The notes below the pieces were generated by a model. That model was given only the letters and a program-made list of their open reading frames with translations, was not told where the DNA came from and did no database searches. From the NCBI GenBank assembly GCA_017501055.1, contig JAFVXP010000016.1, forward strand, positions 1 through 6,730: DNA of 6,730 bases, given 5' to 3'. A program made the translations under genes and the position numbers. Within the stretch, counting starts at the first letter, position 1, and each line of letters starts with the position of its first letter. Shown here piece after piece: positions 5,522 through 6,730 of this stretch. This stretch comes from Clostridia bacterium (GTDB taxonomy: Bacteria > Bacillota > Clostridia > Oscillospirales > CAG-382).

Positions 5522-5579
5522 ATGTTCAAAATAAACCTCTCGCCGTATTAATATACGGCTTCGGGTTTCTTTTGAACAT
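5522..5579. terminator. Long imperfect hairpin, possible bidirectional terminator
   Basis: Three nested stems: ATGTTCAAAA (5522-5531) with TTTTGAACAT (5570-5579), AAACC (5533-5537) with GGTTT (5564-5568), and GCCGTAT (5542-5548) with ATACGGC (5553-5559), loop TAAT. The two inner stems end in CTTTT on the plus strand and ATTTT on the minus strand. It lies about 70 bases past the stop codon of the DUF1292 gene, which otherwise has no terminator. The outer 10-bp stem is unusual for a simple terminator and overlaps repeat copy C. Confidence 0.6.
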
Positions 5580-5603
5580 TCTGCATCTATTCTGAAACGT
5601 CAA
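5579..5603 (-). repeat. Repeat copy C (inverted)
   Basis: On the minus strand this starts TTGACGTTTCA (5603-5593), identical to 5419-5429 on the plus strand. It continues GAATAGATGCAGAA, close to the TAATAGCGCAGAA of copy A. A and C therefore form inverted ends of a segment of about 185 bp (5419-5603). Confidence 0.75.
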
Positions 5604-5614
5604 GATTGGCTTCT

Positions 5615-5645
5615 ATAATAGCGCAGAAAACACAAAACGTCTTTT
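5615..5645 (+). repeat. Repeat copy B (direct repeat of A)
   Basis: ATAATAGCGCAGAA is identical to copy A, then AACACAAAACGTCTTTT with two changes and one deletion. It ends six bases before the stop codon of the DUF1292 gene, in its 3' flank. The GACGTTT arm that makes A a hairpin is absent, so the conserved part is not a terminator stem. On the minus strand it reads AAGACG, 17 bases, TATTAT. Confidence 0.75.
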
Positions 5646-5650
5646 ATTAA

Positions 5651-5944
5651 TTATTCAGCGGAATCTACTGCTTCGTCGAGGTCGATTTCGCCCATAAAGG
5701 TATCTTCAAAAGCGTCTGCAACACGGTCGAATTCGTCATCGTCATCGATAGTAACAAGAAGCTCGTCGCCGTTTTCGTCTACTTCGATCTTAAGAACAAC
5801 GTATTCGTCTTCATCGCCGTCAAGCGGAATGAGAGCAAGATATTTATTGTCGTCGATAGTGAGTTCGCCGAGAAGCTCAAATTCGCTTTCGTTGCCTTCT
5901 TCGTCGGTGAGGGTGAAAATATTTTCTCTTTCAAAATTTTCCAT
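5651..5944 (-). CDS. DUF1292 family small acidic protein (YrzB-like)
   Basis: A 97-aa protein of unknown function, common in Firmicutes. The typical DUF1292 pattern is visible: IFTLTDEEGNESEFELLGEL (9-28), a second strand pair KYLALIPLD (34-42), DEYVVLKIEVDENGDELLV (46-64), and a C-terminal helix EFDRVADAFEDTF. Well over a third of the residues are Asp or Glu, including DDDDEFD. There is no signal peptide or membrane span, so it is cytoplasmic. GGAGG at 5958-5954 stands nine bases before the ATG, and a near-consensus promoter lies upstream. In Bacillus the family member sits near yrrK/yrrL and alaS; here it is a lone gene divergent from rsmE. Confidence 0.85.
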   Translation of the reverse strand: MENFERENIFTLTDEEGNESEFELLGELTIDDNKYLALIPLDGDEDEYVVLKIEVDENGDELLVTIDDDDEFDRVADAFEDTFMGEIDLDEAVDSAE

Positions 5945-5981
5945 TACAAATTACCTCCGGTAAATGCTTTATTTCCCCTAT

Positions 5982-6010
5982 ATTTTACAACCGACACCCT
6001 TAAAAGTCAA
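5982..6010 (-). promoter_or_regulatory. Promoter of the DUF1292 gene
   Basis: On the minus strand, -35 TTGACT (6010-6005), a 17-bp spacer and -10 TAAAAT (5987-5982). Transcription should start near 5975, giving a leader of about 30 nt. Confidence 0.85.
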
Positions 6011-6069
6011 TAGCCTTTTACACTTTCGCTCGACAGGGACAGCTTGATATATCCTTTTTACGACAGCGA

Positions 6070-6098
6070 TTGACTTATTGCGAGGAATATTGTATACT
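6070..6098 (+). promoter_or_regulatory. Promoter of rsmE
   Basis: -35 TTGACT (6070-6075), a 17-bp spacer and -10 TATACT (6093-6098), ten of twelve consensus positions. The start would be near 6105. It is back to back with the DUF1292 promoter, with the two -35 boxes about 60 bp apart. Confidence 0.87.
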
Positions 6099-6128
6099 AA
6101 ATCCAACAAACCCGACGGAGTTGAAAAA

Positions 6129-6730
6129 ATGGCATTTATACCGAGAATCTACGTTGGCAGTGACCGTATTGCCGACGGAAAAGCATATATCGACGGTTCC
6201 GATGCGAACCATATCCTGCGTGTACTTCGCAAGGAAAAGGGTGATACTTTGCATATTTGCGATATGCACGGTAATTCATACCAAGCAGTCATCGACGAGA
6301 TTACGACTGACGGTCTTTTTGCCGTTCTTGGCGAGCCCGAAAAGCAAAACAACGAAATGCCCTTTAAGGTTTCCGTTTATCAATGCTTCCCGAAGGGTGA
6401 CAAGCTTGAAACGGTCATACAAAAGGCTGTTGAGCTTGGTGCTTACGAGATCGTTGCCGTTATGAGTGAGCGTTGCGTTGCACGTCCCGACGGAAATGCT
6501 TTTGCAAAACGTATTGAGCGTCTTAAGAAGATAAGCGAATCTGCTGCGGCGCAATGCGGTAGAAATATTATTCCCGAAATACGCGGTATTATCGGTTACG
6601 ATGCCGCAATTGAAGAAATTTCGCAAAAGGATATTGGTTTTATCTGTTACGAGGGTGACGGAACGCTTCCCATCAAAGAGCTTCTAACCGAAACACCCGA
6701 AACGATCGGGTTTTTAATCGGTCCCGAAGG
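6129..6730 (+). CDS. rsmE: 16S rRNA (uracil(1498)-N(3))-methyltransferase, C-terminus beyond the window
   Basis: Methylates N3 of U1498 in 16S rRNA using S-adenosylmethionine; a SPOUT-class enzyme with an N-terminal PUA-like domain. 200 residues are visible of the usual 240-250. The N-terminal domain starts MAFIPRIYVG and holds the family motif HILRVLRKEKGD. The SPOUT domain shows FPKGDKLETVIQKAVELGA, then SERCVARP, then KKISESAAAQCGRNIIPEI, and the window ends in FLIGPEG, the start of the GPEGG knot motif that binds the methyl donor. GGAG (6117-6120) stands eight bases before the ATG. It has its own promoter; prmA, which often precedes rsmE in Firmicutes, is not upstream. The frame is open to the window end, so this is a cut, not a truncation. 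Confidence 0.95.
   Translation, partial: MAFIPRIYVGSDRIADGKAYIDGSDANHILRVLRKEKGDTLHICDMHGNSYQAVIDEITTDGLFAVLGEPEKQNNEMPFKVSVYQCFPKGDKLETVIQKAVELGAYEIVAVMSERCVARPDGNAFAKRIERLKKISESAAAQCGRNIIPEIRGIIGYDAAIEEISQKDIGFICYEGDGTLPIKELLTETPETIGFLIGPE

Larger units (their letters stand above)
5461..5650. other. Gene-free stretch after the 6S RNA
   Basis: No ORF with a ribosome binding site is visible between the 6S RNA and the DUF1292 stop codon. Besides repeats A-C and the long hairpin, there is a small AT-rich hairpin AAAATTC-TTC-GAATTTT at 5479-5495. The rest (5496-5521) is AT-rich without recognisable structure. Confidence 0.6.

Noticed and set aside
6070..6465. Plus-strand ORF of 131 codons
   Set aside because: It overlaps the rsmE coding region in another frame and begins at the TTG of the rsmE -35 box. 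rsmE has the family motifs and a good SD.
1..6730. CRISPR array, toxin-antitoxin or defence genes
   Set aside because: No regularly spaced repeats and no such protein families; all genes are of housekeeping type or a single unknown.

Overview
The window looks like a chromosomal core region of a low- to mid-GC Firmicute, probably an uncultured member of the class Clostridia (Oscillospiraceae/Ruminococcaceae-like). This rests on strong consensus sigma-A promoters with 17-bp spacers, GGAGG-type ribosome binding sites, the gene families present (a DUF1292/YrzB protein and a subgroup Ic aspartate aminotransferase) and the look of the proteins. No phage, IS, CRISPR or defence gene is present. No wholly new system was found; the most unusual parts are non-coding.

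Layout. Positions 1-135 hold a hairpin with a T-tract, cut by the window start, then a GC-rich segment that folds into a three-way junction. That segment begins with an exact 21-bp copy of the 3' end of the neighbouring tRNA. A tRNA-Arg(ACG) gene lies on the minus strand at 191-267, with its own strong promoter and a terminator hairpin that overlaps its encoded CCA.

From 4404 down to 338 runs a four-gene minus-strand operon: asnS, an aspartate aminotransferase, a single-span membrane protein of unknown function, and cysE. The genes are packed tightly, with gaps of 18 and 3 nt and then SD-stop overlap. The theme is aspartate/asparagine supply and charging plus the first step of cysteine synthesis. 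Pairing an aspartate aminotransferase with asnS recalls the aspB-asnS arrangement of Bacillus, although this aminotransferase belongs to a different subgroup. No terminator is visible after cysE, so the operon may read through into the tRNA gene.

Divergent from asnS, with its own promoter, is a HAD-family phosphatase gene (4570-5142, GTG start), closed by a bidirectional terminator. Positions 5190-5650 contain no convincing protein gene. They hold a probable 6S RNA on the plus strand (about 5225-5415), whose putative pRNA template resembles the E. coli one. After it come three related copies of a roughly 30-bp repeat (two direct, one inverted) and a long hairpin that may terminate transcription in both directions.

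The last part is a divergent pair: a small acidic DUF1292 protein on the minus strand (5651-5944) and rsmE on the plus strand (from 6129). rsmE runs off the window at its GPEG motif. Each has a near-consensus promoter in the 184-bp intergenic region.
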